NCBI GenBank assembly: GCA_030608385.1
Contig: JAUWEG010000016.1
Coordinates: 1 to 38,767 of the forward strand
DNA from: Candidatus Heimdallarchaeota archaeon
Lineage (GTDB): Archaea; Asgardarchaeota; Heimdallarchaeia; Heimdallarchaeales; Heimdallarchaeaceae
DNA: 38,767 nt
Reading direction: 5' to 3'
The notes below the pieces were generated by a model. The model did no database searches, had not been told where the DNA came from, and worked only from the letters and a program-made list of their open reading frames with translations. How positions within the stretch are numbered: position 1 is the first letter of the stretch; each line of letters opens with the position of its first letter. Shown piece by piece: positions 1 to 8,071 of the stretch. Made by a program: the position numbers and the translations under genes.

Positions 1-3000
1 TTAGATTCAATTTTAGTCAGAGGTTCATATTACAATATTAGTGAGCCATATACAATTGGAACTAAAAATCTAATTCCTTCTGCTACTGTATCTTATACAG
101 TTCATAATGCTACTTGGAATAAGAATGATGTTTTCAATGATTATGCTCCTGATTATAATACTTCAATATTAATTGATGCAAACATAGATGTTGGTACTTA
201 CACAGTTGATTTTCTTGGCACAGGTGCTTTTCTTGAGAATAACTCAACAAGTTTCACTCTAACAGTTTTCTATGAACTGTCATTAGTTCCTGAATATACT
301 CATTATCAAACGAATTATACAAACAATGTGGTATATTATCTGAGTCTGTATGATGTAACAGCTGCTTCAAATTTGAGTCTGACTCCTGATGTTATGACTG
401 TGACCATAACTAATGGTACAGATTTTCCACTTATTTCTCCTGTTGATTATACTTTTACTTACCAAGCACCAACAGAACAGTGGATCCTCAATATTAGTAC
501 ATCAACAAAAAGTCTAGTTACGGGACCTTATTCTGTTGAAATTTCCATCTATTTGAATAACTATCGAGCAAATTATTCTGCTGCATATGTTTCAGATGTA
601 TATACTTTTGAGATAACAGCTCCTAAAACATCTATTGAGAAAACAGGTGATGCTACTACAATCTATGTTTATCATGATGCTGTATTTTCATTTAGATATC
701 TGGATACAAATCATTCAACAGCTTTGATCACAGCATCCTATTCAGGATCAGCAAGCGAATCAAACATTATCATCAATATCAATAGAGTAGGTGATACTTA
801 TTTTGTAACAGTGACCAATAATAATCCATCTGTTAGTTCATTTGATATCTATATTGACATAGATTTAATAAATTATGAAGCTGTAACAAGTTATCTATTA
901 GGAAGTTTAAGTGTTTTAACCATTGAAACAAGTTTAACAGACGTTTTGGTACCAACTGAAGTATATGTGGGTTATGTAACTTCTATTGTTGTTTATTTTG
1001 AAGATACCACCCATTCTGAAGACATCAATCAAATTGGTGGTGATGGGTTGTTTGTAATAGTTACAAGTAATGCAACTATGCTGATTACTTATGTAGATAC
1101 TGATTTTCTTGGTGGTGGTCAGTATAATGTATCTTTCATTAATAATGATTATACCATGCCAGGAATAAATATCACAATTACTATCGGAAGGACAGGGTAT
1201 GAATCAGCAAGCATGTTCTTCGAAATTCAAGTGATTTCAATTAATACAGATTCACAATTAGTAGATAGTGCAGATCAAGACATTACAATATACTTTGGTG
1301 AAGGAACAATAGTAGAAGTTCTTTATTGGGATGACATACTTGGGGATAACATAACAACCCCTGACATCTTTATTGATGGAAACATTTCTGTAACCTTCGG
1401 AGACACTTTTGCTGATAATATAACCACCATTACGATTAATCCAATATACTCTGTAGGAACGTTTTACCTGAATATCACGATTATCAAACCTGGTTATGCG
1501 CCACAAATGATACAAATTTTGATTACAATAGAAGAAAGAGTGACGGATTTAATAATAACCGCTGGTGATGTGAATACTACAGAATATGCGAGTGAAGATA
1601 TAGATATATCATTTGACTTTAGGGATGTAATTGGAGGAAATATAAGTATTGACTCAGCTTTAGTAAGTGCACTATTTGCTCAAGATAATAGTTCCCTAGA
1701 GATAGATGATTACTTTAATTCAATTACAAATACAACCTTTGGTGATTATTACATTGTATCGTTCAATGCAGATCCTTCAGTAGCTGTTGGAACAGTTTAC
1801 ATACTTGAAATTACATTCTCAAAATATGGATATCAATCACAAACCATTATCATTCGGATAACTTTCAATCCTGCTGTTGATTATGATATAAGTATAGAAA
1901 TAGATGGTGAAATAAGACAACTTGAAACGATTGATTTCGTAGTATTGGTACAGAATATATCTCTAGGAGTAATGGCGGAAGGCTCTGATATATTCATACA
2001 CATAGCTCCAACACCTTATAATGACTTTGTAAATATTACTTATACATTTACTTTCGCTAATGGAACTATAGTAACTTATTGGGAACTAGTTCAATTAACT
2101 CCAAATACTTCAGCAGCTGGTTACATAGCAACACTTGAAGTTTACATTCCTTGGCATGTAACAAACATATCTTATTCTGTAACTTATGCACCTGGTGGAA
2201 TTGATCAATATGTTATTATTGCAAAATCAACCACTGAAAATCAAATAATAGTTGCGAACCCAACATTTATCGCACTTTTAACTTATTTCTTTAGAGAATA
2301 CACTCTCTACATGATTATTGGAATAGTTGCTATAGCACTCATAATAATAGTAATAATAATCATTCAATTTACAGTAGTTAGACCCAAGAAGCAGAGGAAG
2401 AAAGAGGGGAAGAGAAAGTATTTAGATAAAATTTCTAAAATTCTAACTAGTGTTCTTTCTTTGAGAAAAGTCATTATAGTTCACACTGAATCAGGACTAC
2501 CTATCTATGAATGGGATCTTGGTGGTGAGATTACTGTTGATTCTTCACTAATAACAGGCTTCCTTCAAGCAGTAGCTGGTATGGGAAGTGAAATAAGTGG
2601 CGGGCAAACTGGAGCTATAAAAAAGCTTGATTATGGTCAATTTGTAGTATCTAGTGCTTCAAAAGATTGTATTTGTGCTTATCTTTTCAGTACAAGTGAG
2701 GTTTCGATTGATGTAGAAACTGGTCTCGCTGATTTTGTTGATTGGTTTGAGAAACGATTCAAATCAGTCTTACATGATTGGGATGGTGTAACAGATGAGT
2801 TTACCAATAATTCTAGACAAATTATTGATACTCTTAGTGAAGAGCTCTTTATCTGGACATTACATCCTCTATCCATAAATACCTTAAAAGAAAAAGACGC
2901 TCACAAGCTTAATTCTTTTGGTCAGAAGATATTCAATTTTATCAAAGATTATAAAGAAGTTACAATTAGTGTAGCACTTGAATACTTCAACAAAACTCCA

Positions 3001-3072
3001 TTAGAAGAAACACTATCAACATTATTCAATATGATTGATGAAAAATACTTGTTGAGAATGAGATTAAGATAA
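1..3072 (+). CDS. Giant surface protein with membrane anchor and cytosolic longin-like domain (5' truncated)
   Basis: The frame is open from base 1, so the true start lies outside the window. About 765 visible residues are Thr/Ser/Asn-rich beta-strand repeats of roughly 100 residues with many N-x-S/T sequons, as in Ig-like or cadherin-like extracellular domains. One strong membrane span follows (about residues 767-793 counted from base 1), then a basic stop-transfer stretch (KKQRKKEGKRK). The cytosolic part has a beta-alpha-beta-beta-alpha pattern from about residue 822, beginning KVIIVHTESGLPIYEW, which resembles longin-like domains of adaptor and coatomer small chains. A helical, winged-helix-like tail ends the protein. 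Topology would be outside N-terminus, inside C-terminus. I infer a receptor- or adhesin-like protein that links the cell surface to an internal longin-binding partner. The specific function is unknown. Confidence 0.75.
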   Translation, partial: LDSILVRGSYYNISEPYTIGTKNLIPSATVSYTVHNATWNKNDVFNDYAPDYNTSILIDANIDVGTYTVDFLGTGAFLENNSTSFTLTVFYELSLVPEYTHYQTNYTNNVVYYLSLYDVTAASNLSLTPDVMTVTITNGTDFPLISPVDYTFTYQAPTEQWILNISTSTKSLVTGPYSVEISIYLNNYRANYSAAYVSDVYTFEITAPKTSIEKTGDATTIYVYHDAVFSFRYLDTNHSTALITASYSGSASESNIIININRVGDTYFVTVTNNNPSVSSFDIYIDIDLINYEAVTSYLLGSLSVLTIETSLTDVLVPTEVYVGYVTSIVVYFEDTTHSEDINQIGGDGLFVIVTSNATMLITYVDTDFLGGGQYNVSFINNDYTMPGINITITIGRTGYESASMFFEIQVISINTDSQLVDSADQDITIYFGEGTIVEVLYWDDILGDNITTPDIFIDGNISVTFGDTFADNITTITINPIYSVGTFYLNITIIKPGYAPQMIQILITIEERVTDLIITAGDVNTTEYASEDIDISFDFRDVIGGNISIDSALVSALFAQDNSSLEIDDYFNSITNTTFGDYYIVSFNADPSVAVGTVYILEITFSKYGYQSQTIIIRITFNPAVDYDISIEIDGEIRQLETIDFVVLVQNISLGVMAEGSDIFIHIAPTPYNDFVNITYTFTFANGTIVTYWELVQLTPNTSAAGYIATLEVYIPWHVTNISYSVTYAPGGIDQYVIIAKSTTENQIIVANPTFIALLTYFFREYTLYMIIGIVAIALIIIVIIIIQFTVVRPKKQRKKEGKRKYLDKISKILTSVLSLRKVIIVHTESGLPIYEWDLGGEITVDSSLITGFLQAVAGMGSEISGGQTGAIKKLDYGQFVVSSASKDCICAYLFSTSEVSIDVETGLADFVDWFEKRFKSVLHDWDGVTDEFTNNSRQIIDTLSEELFIWTLHPLSINTLKEKDAHKLNSFGQKIFNFIKDYKEVTISVALEYFNKTPLEETLSTLFNMIDEKYLLRMRLR

Positions 3073-3086
3073 ATCTTCTCATAACC

Positions 3087-3093
3087 TTTTTTT
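3087..3093 (+). terminator. Poly-T terminator after the surface protein gene
   Basis: A run of seven T starts 15 bases after the stop codon of the upstream gene. Archaeal RNA polymerase commonly terminates at such T tracts without needing a hairpin. No hairpin is seen. Confidence 0.45.
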
Positions 3094-3124
3094 CTCTTAT
3101 TTTTGATGTTTTGAAATCATTGTT

Positions 3125-3667
3125 TTGATTTCTTGGAAAAAGATAAATAAGGAAAACTTCAAAAATGGATTAGAAACGATTGACTTGACTGAAATGAAAC
3201 GAAACTTCATATTCCCAGAAAGCCACTTGTACTATTCAACATTTGTATGGGTAGAAGATAGAGGTAGAGGTGTCTTTAGAATAGGCTTAACCGATTATGG
3301 TCAATATGTCCTTGATGATATCATATCTATTAGTTTACCTGAAAAAGGGATATTTGTTGAAAAAGATGAAGAAATCGTCTCGATAGATTCTATTGAAGAT
3401 ACATTTAGTATTCACTCACCAATCAGTGGAACAATCGATGAAATAAATATGGAAATAAGACAAGATCCTGAAATGTTGAATGAAAGCCCCTATGAAGATG
3501 GCTGGATATTAGAATTAGAGATTGGAGCTGCAGATGATTTAGATAGTCTAATGGATTATAATGATGTTCTTGATAGCTTCCACGAAGAAACAGAAGATGA
3601 AGATTTCGATGAAGATGATGAAGACAATGTCGACAATCTCGATGAAGATGAAGATTTCAACTATTAA
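3125..3667 (+). CDS. GcvH-like lipoyl-fold protein lacking the lipoyl lysine
   Basis: Residues about 35-135 follow glycine-cleavage H-protein closely: the LTDYGQYVLDDI segment matches the family's GITDYAQ..LGDI, the SPISGTIDEIN turn matches SPVSGEVVEVN, and NESPYEDGWILEL matches the NEDPYGEGW element. At the modified site the usual E-S-V-K-A is replaced by D88-S-I-E91-D, so the lysine that carries lipoate is Glu. It therefore should not work as an aminomethyl or acyl carrier. An N-terminal extension of about 30 residues and an acidic, disordered tail (Asp/Glu from about residue 150) are extra. The start is TTG at 3125; a T-rich TATA-like stretch near 3096-3106 fits a leaderless message. No gcvT or gcvP gene lies nearby. 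A scaffold, binding or sensor role is inference. Confidence 0.75.
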   Translation: MISWKKINKENFKNGLETIDLTEMKRNFIFPESHLYYSTFVWVEDRGRGVFRIGLTDYGQYVLDDIISISLPEKGIFVEKDEEIVSIDSIEDTFSIHSPISGTIDEINMEIRQDPEMLNESPYEDGWILELEIGAADDLDSLMDYNDVLDSFHEETEDEDFDEDDEDNVDNLDEDEDFNY

Positions 3668-3705
3668 AAAACCTCTAAAGGCATTTGAATCTCTATGCTT
3701 GACAT

Positions 3706-3720
3706 CGAAAGTTTAAATAA
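3706..3720 (+). promoter_or_regulatory. BRE/TATA promoter of the candidate small RNA
   Basis: A purine-rich element (cgaaa) directly precedes gtttaaataa, a good archaeal BRE plus TATA box. The predicted start is about 26 bases downstream, near 3741. That is too far upstream of pheS (3858) for a typical leaderless gene, so it probably drives a separate RNA. Confidence 0.5.
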
Positions 3721-3740
3721 TTTTTATTATTTATATTACA

Positions 3741-3830
3741 AAACCTTGCATGGGGCATAACGTGACTTGGAAATTCGTTAACTCCCTCTGATCCTCCAAT
3801 CATAATTAAGTAAGTAGTAACTATTTTTTT
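3741..3830 (+). ncRNA. Candidate small RNA or structured leader upstream of pheS
   Basis: The segment has its own TATA box (3706-3720) and ends in a T7 tract (3824-3830). It can fold into a hairpin: GGGG at 3752-3755 pairs with TCCC at 3783-3786, a 2x2 mismatch follows, and TAACG at 3758-3762 pairs with CGTTA at 3776-3780, closing a 13-nt loop. pheS has a second TATA-like box of its own just downstream, so this RNA may be independent. A 13-codon reading frame (ATG at 3750, TGA at 3789-3791, one Phe codon) overlaps the hairpin, so a leader-peptide attenuator is an alternative. It does not match C/D or H/ACA box patterns or a tRNA. The RNA class is unknown. Confidence 0.4.
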
Positions 3831-3836
3831 AAACTA
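3828..3836 (+). promoter_or_regulatory. TATA box for leaderless pheS
   Basis: tttaaacta lies 30 bases before the pheS ATG, nearly the same motif and spacing as upstream of kae1 (10359-10367). This predicts a leaderless pheS message. It overlaps the T tract that could end the upstream small RNA. Confidence 0.5.
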
Positions 3837-3857
3837 TGGCGTTAGGAATTGTGAACA

Positions 3858-5354
3858 ATGAGTAATTTAGAGAAGAAAATATCTTTACCTTCTGAAGCTG
3901 TAAAGATTTATCAGATAATTGATGAAAATGCCAAAATTTCAATCAAAGAATTAGAGAAACAGACAAAATTAGATCGTGGAAAATTGGAATACTACCTTGG
4001 TTTTCTAGTCACTAATGAATTAATTTCTCGTCTTGAAATTGTAAGTCATCAAATATATCTTACAAATAACGGAAAAGAAGCTGCTGAAGATCAATTAGTA
4101 GAAAGACGAATTGCTAAGATCCTTAAAGAGAAAGTAGGTGTTTCTTTTACTGACCTTTCAAAATTAGTGAAAACAGAAAATAAAGAGATGAATGCTGGCG
4201 TTGGTCTTTTGAAGAAACAGGGCTTGATTAAGATAGATAAGGGGCAAATTAGCCTAATCGACAAGAAAAAAGAAGTTAACAAAGAACTCCAAACAATCTT
4301 AGAACAACTCTTATCTGGTAAAACAGTAGACACAAGTGATTTCAACGAAATATTACTTCAAAGAAATTTAGCTTCTTTGGAAGAAGTTAAAGATATTCTT
4401 TTGGAAATTCTGATTCCTTACAAGGAAGTATCTTCATCCATTCAAAAAATGAACGAAGTAAGTAGATTAACTCCTGAAATGATTAGAGATGGTTCTTGGC
4501 GAGATACAAGATTAAGAGAATATAATCTAAAGGCTTCCCCCCCTACTTTCTATGGTGGGAGAAAACAACCCTATGCTGAGTTTCTTGATGAAGTTAAGCA
4601 AAAACTGTGTGCTTTGGGTTTTAAGGAGATGAGAGGTCCAATAGTTGAACTAGAGTTTTGGAACTTTGATGCTTTATTTCAAGCCCAAAATCATTCTGCA
4701 AGAGAGTGGTCTGATGTATATCAGGTATCAAACCCAAAACAAGGCAAATTGCCAAAAGCAGATTATGTAGAAAATGTGAAAAAAGCTCATGAATATGGTT
4801 ATGACACCGGAAGTAAGGGTTGGCGATATAAGTGGGACCCAATAAAAAGTGCTCAACTAGTTCTACGTGCTCATGGAACATCTGTTAGTGCAAGAACCTT
4901 AGTAGACTTAGAAGTTCCATCTAAATATTTCTCAATATCTCGTTGTTATAGGCCTGATACCGTAGATGCAACACATCTCTGTGAATTTACTCAAGTTGAA
5001 GGAATTGTTGTGGATCCATCTATAACATTTAGAGATTTATTGGGGATTTTAAAGGCATTTGCAGTGGATATAGCTGAAAATGAGCATTTTAAATTTAAAC
5101 CCGATTATTATCCTTTTACAGAACCTTCTGTAGAACTCAATGTTCTTGATCCAAACCTAGGTTGGATTGAATTTGGAGGTGCAGGGATTTTCAGACCTGA
5201 AGTAACAAAACCTTTTGGAATTGAAGCACCAGTTATAGCTTGGGGTTTAGGGATAGAAAGATTGTTTATGGTTAAAAATGGAATTACGGACATAAGGGAA
5301 TTATTCAGTCATAAGTTTGACTGGTTGAGAACAGCTAAGATGTCGAGAGGTTAA
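3858..5354 (+). CDS. pheS: Phenylalanine--tRNA ligase alpha subunit
   Basis: This is the catalytic subunit that charges tRNA-Phe with phenylalanine in the cytosol as an alpha2-beta2 enzyme. About 150 N-terminal residues form winged-helix-like units, as usual in archaeal and eukaryotic PheS. The class II catalytic core follows: motif 2 is around YFSISRCYRPDTVDATHLCE with the FTQVEG segment, and motif 3 is around WGLGIERLFMVKNGITDIRE. The length of 498 aa is normal for the archaeal form. The ATG at 3858 is 30 bases after a TATA-like box, which fits a leaderless start. pheT follows after a 4-base gap, so the two subunits are co-transcribed. Confidence 0.97.
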   Translation: MSNLEKKISLPSEAVKIYQIIDENAKISIKELEKQTKLDRGKLEYYLGFLVTNELISRLEIVSHQIYLTNNGKEAAEDQLVERRIAKILKEKVGVSFTDLSKLVKTENKEMNAGVGLLKKQGLIKIDKGQISLIDKKKEVNKELQTILEQLLSGKTVDTSDFNEILLQRNLASLEEVKDILLEILIPYKEVSSSIQKMNEVSRLTPEMIRDGSWRDTRLREYNLKASPPTFYGGRKQPYAEFLDEVKQKLCALGFKEMRGPIVELEFWNFDALFQAQNHSAREWSDVYQVSNPKQGKLPKADYVENVKKAHEYGYDTGSKGWRYKWDPIKSAQLVLRAHGTSVSARTLVDLEVPSKYFSISRCYRPDTVDATHLCEFTQVEGIVVDPSITFRDLLGILKAFAVDIAENEHFKFKPDYYPFTEPSVELNVLDPNLGWIEFGGAGIFRPEVTKPFGIEAPVIAWGLGIERLFMVKNGITDIRELFSHKFDWLRTAKMSRG

Positions 5355-5358
5355 ACAG

Positions 5359-7053
5359 ATGGTATCAATAAAAGCAAGTTACAAAAAAATGCAAGAAATG
5401 TTAGGTAAACAATTATCAATTGAACAACTAGAAGATTTACTTTCATATGCTAAATCAGAAATTGATCAATACATCGAAGAAGAAGATATGCTTGTGATTG
5501 ACATCAAAACTAGTAATCGACCTGATCTTTGGTCACCAGAGGGAATGATTAGAGAGATAAAAGGCATTCTTGAGGAAGAGAGTGGTATCCCAGAATATGA
5601 GGTGAAAGAAAGTGGTTATGTAGTGAAAGTAGATTCACAGTTAGCTTCTACAAGACCATACATAGCTTGTGCAGTTGCAAAAAACATTTCCCTAACAGAT
5701 TATTATATCAAACAAATTATGCAACTCTCAGAAAAGATTGATTACTCCTATGGGAGACAAAGAAAAAGGTCTTCTATAGGTTTCTATAATCTCTCGATGA
5801 TAAAGAGTCCAATTGAATACAAAGTGATAGAAGAAACCCATGAATTTATCCCACTTGAATCTACAGAAAAAATGTCTTTAGAAAGAATATTGGAAGAACA
5901 TGAAAAGGGAAAAGAATTTGGTCATATCATTAAAGGATATGGTCATTATCCGATACTTCTTTCTGCAGATGGTACAACATTATCCTTACCACCAGTAATT
6001 AACAGCAATGACGTAGGTAAAATTACAGAAGAAACTACTGGCAGTTTAATAGAAGTAACTGGAACCAATTTTGAAACAGTTAATGTGGTTTTGAACATAT
6101 TATGTCAGGTTTTGGTAACTCATGGTGCTGAAATTTATAGTGTTAAAATAGAATACCCTCCAGATATTTACACAAGGAGTGTGATAACTCCCCTTTTTGA
6201 TAAAGAGGAGATTGAGATTAATCTAGATGTAGTAAACAAATATCTTGGAACAAAAATGAAACCAAAAGATGCTGCAAAGTTAGTTGCAAAAAGAAGATTC
6301 AATTGCAATTCAATTGATAGCAATATTTTAACCATTGAAATTCCTCCTTACAGAAAAGATATTCTCCACTGGGTCGATATAGCTGAAGAATTAGCAATTG
6401 CTTTAGACTATAACAAAATTGGTCCAACAAAATGGAAGGTTCTAACTACTGGGGGGCTTTTACCTGAAACTGAAAGCGAGAATTTGGTACGAAATATACT
6501 TGTAGGTGCTGGAGGAACTGAGGTACTTACAAACATTCTTACCGACCCTGAAATTTTAACTACTAAAGTAAATATTGACAAACAAGAATATGTGAGAATT
6601 GAGAATCCTGTTACATCCACTTATAGTGTTATGCGAAAAATGATCTATCCACTTTTGATTAATGTTCTTTCTAAGAATACACATGAAACTTACCCGCAGA
6701 TGCTTTTTGAAGTGGGAGAAATTGTAAAATTGATAGACAAAAAGGTTGTCACACAAAGTAATGCCGCTTTTCTCTGTGCTGACGCAGATGCTAGCTTTGA
6801 AGATACTCATAAAAGATTGAATCAACTTTTATCTTTATTAGATACTGACTATGAAATAAAACAAATCAATCATCCTTCATTTACTGAAGGAAGATGTGGG
6901 TTGATACTAATAGAGAACAAAAAATGTGGAATTATAGGAGAAATTCATCCAAGTATACTTGAAAATAATCAGATTTGGGTTCCTGTAGTTGGTTTTGAAA
7001 TAGAATTACCACTTATTCCTAGTTTGAAATGTAATGTAAAAAGCACAGACTAA
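5359..7053 (+). CDS. pheT: Phenylalanine--tRNA ligase beta subunit
   Basis: This is the structural and editing subunit of the archaeal-type phenylalanyl-tRNA synthetase. The N-terminal part starts with IKASYKKMQEMLGKQLSIEQ, then DIKTSNRPDLWSPEGMIREI, a hallmark of archaeal and eukaryotic PheT. The B3/B4 editing region (about residues 100-260) and the B5 domain with PPYRKDILHWVDIAEELAIA follow. The C-terminal catalytic-like domain lacks class II active motifs, as expected for this subunit. At 564 aa it is the short archaeal type, without the bacterial tRNA-binding and anticodon-binding extensions. It starts 4 bases after pheS stops and is convergent with the next gene. Confidence 0.96.
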   Translation: MVSIKASYKKMQEMLGKQLSIEQLEDLLSYAKSEIDQYIEEEDMLVIDIKTSNRPDLWSPEGMIREIKGILEEESGIPEYEVKESGYVVKVDSQLASTRPYIACAVAKNISLTDYYIKQIMQLSEKIDYSYGRQRKRSSIGFYNLSMIKSPIEYKVIEETHEFIPLESTEKMSLERILEEHEKGKEFGHIIKGYGHYPILLSADGTTLSLPPVINSNDVGKITEETTGSLIEVTGTNFETVNVVLNILCQVLVTHGAEIYSVKIEYPPDIYTRSVITPLFDKEEIEINLDVVNKYLGTKMKPKDAAKLVAKRRFNCNSIDSNILTIEIPPYRKDILHWVDIAEELAIALDYNKIGPTKWKVLTTGGLLPETESENLVRNILVGAGGTEVLTNILTDPEILTTKVNIDKQEYVRIENPVTSTYSVMRKMIYPLLINVLSKNTHETYPQMLFEVGEIVKLIDKKVVTQSNAAFLCADADASFEDTHKRLNQLLSLLDTDYEIKQINHPSFTEGRCGLILIENKKCGIIGEIHPSILENNQIWVPVVGFEIELPLIPSLKCNVKSTD

Positions 7054-7062
7054 AATAGCTTT

Positions 7063-7980
7063 TTACTCCTTTACCTTATTTTCAAGAAACAAAATTCTTT
7101 CCCAGACAATGTCCATAATTTTCTCTATAGCAATTGTTCCATCTGAAGTCTCTATTATAGGGACATTGAGTTTGTTTGCTTCTTCAACAAGATAAGTTTG
7201 GATTTTTCTTATCTCTTGAAATGAGCTAAGATATCTGTCTGCACCTCTCTGTTCGACTTCTGAACCTCTTGATTGAATTCTTCGCAGATGTTCTTTTTCA
7301 TTTTCTAAATATAAAAGTATCATCAAGACTTGTGATTCATCGAGAACTGAACGATTTAGAATATTGGGAGCAAGATGAACACCTTCAATAATTGTGTTTT
7401 CTCTAGAGTACAAAGCTGATTGAATAGCAGCTTCCACGCCAACAATCACATGCCTGCATTGTTCTTCATAACCAACTATTGATTGACGTAAGATTGGATT
7501 TATCATTGGTTTCAAGTACTTATAAGCTTCATAGCTACTACTATGTAATTCAGGTATTAGATTCGATGAAATTGTCTGTCTGAGAATCTCTCTAACCATA
7601 TCTGTCCCAACTATGTTTGTTATTTCAAGTCTCTTTGAAAGATCTACAGATAGAGTGCTTTTACCAATTCCGGGGACTCCAGCTAATAAGACAATGATGG
7701 GTTTGTATTTCTCCTCTCCTTCAAAAACTATGTATCTCTCAGCTAAACGTTTGTCTATTTTTTCAATTGCTGATGTTATGATCTTAATTAGCTTTTTCTT
7801 AGAGGGTGTTTCTGAAGCTGAACTAATTTCTTCTTCGACTTGATTTGCTACCTCTAAAGCAAGATTAGCGCTAATTCCAATAGAATACAAAGATGAAGAC
7901 AATATGCCTTTTGAGAAGTACTCATACTTGCCTTTCTTCGTTTTAATTCTAAGAAAACCTTTGGAATTATTACTAGTCAT
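7063..7980 (-). CDS. 2-phosphoglycerate kinase family P-loop kinase (paralogue A)
   Basis: The N-terminal 90 residues resemble an ATP-cone (ILSSSLYSIGISANLALEVA followed by a helical stretch). A P-loop kinase domain follows, with Walker A GVPGIGKST at about residues 101-109 and IVGTDMVREILRQ just after. The segment PELHSSSYEAYKYL and the late IIEGVHLAP are typical of the 2-phosphoglycerate kinase family, which makes 2,3-bisphosphoglycerate in some methanogens. The ATG at 7980 is preferred to an upstream TTG (7998), because a TATA-like element about 26 bases upstream would give a leaderless start. The closest relative in the window is the divergent neighbour at 8072. The substrate is not proven: no cyclic 2,3-bisphosphoglycerate synthetase gene is present here. 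Confidence 0.8.
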   Translation of the reverse strand: MTSNNSKGFLRIKTKKGKYEYFSKGILSSSLYSIGISANLALEVANQVEEEISSASETPSKKKLIKIITSAIEKIDKRLAERYIVFEGEEKYKPIIVLLAGVPGIGKSTLSVDLSKRLEITNIVGTDMVREILRQTISSNLIPELHSSSYEAYKYLKPMINPILRQSIVGYEEQCRHVIVGVEAAIQSALYSRENTIIEGVHLAPNILNRSVLDESQVLMILLYLENEKEHLRRIQSRGSEVEQRGADRYLSSFQEIRKIQTYLVEEANKLNVPIIETSDGTIAIEKIMDIVWERILFLENKVKE

Positions 7981-8005
7981 TAAACAAAATAATAACAATC
8001 TTATC

Positions 8006-8023
8006 TAAAAAGTTAACTTTTTA
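8006..8023. promoter_or_regulatory. 18-bp perfect palindrome in a divergent promoter (candidate operator)
   Basis: taaaaagttaacttttta reads identically on both strands. It lies in the 91-base gap between the two paralogous kinase genes and overlaps the likely TATA region of the minus-strand gene. The half-site aaagttaa (8009-8016) recurs at 8047-8054, close to the plus-strand start. I infer a repressor or dimeric-regulator site controlling both genes; the AT-rich context makes chance possible. Confidence 0.45.
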
Positions 8024-8071
8024 ACAGTTTAATTATACCTCTCTTTAAAGTTAATTTGCCGTGATAAGAAA

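Noticed and set aside
3750-3791. 13-codon leader peptide as a firm pheS attenuator
   Set aside because: Only one Phe codon is present, and pheS appears to have its own downstream promoter, so I keep it as an alternative inside the ncRNA entry.
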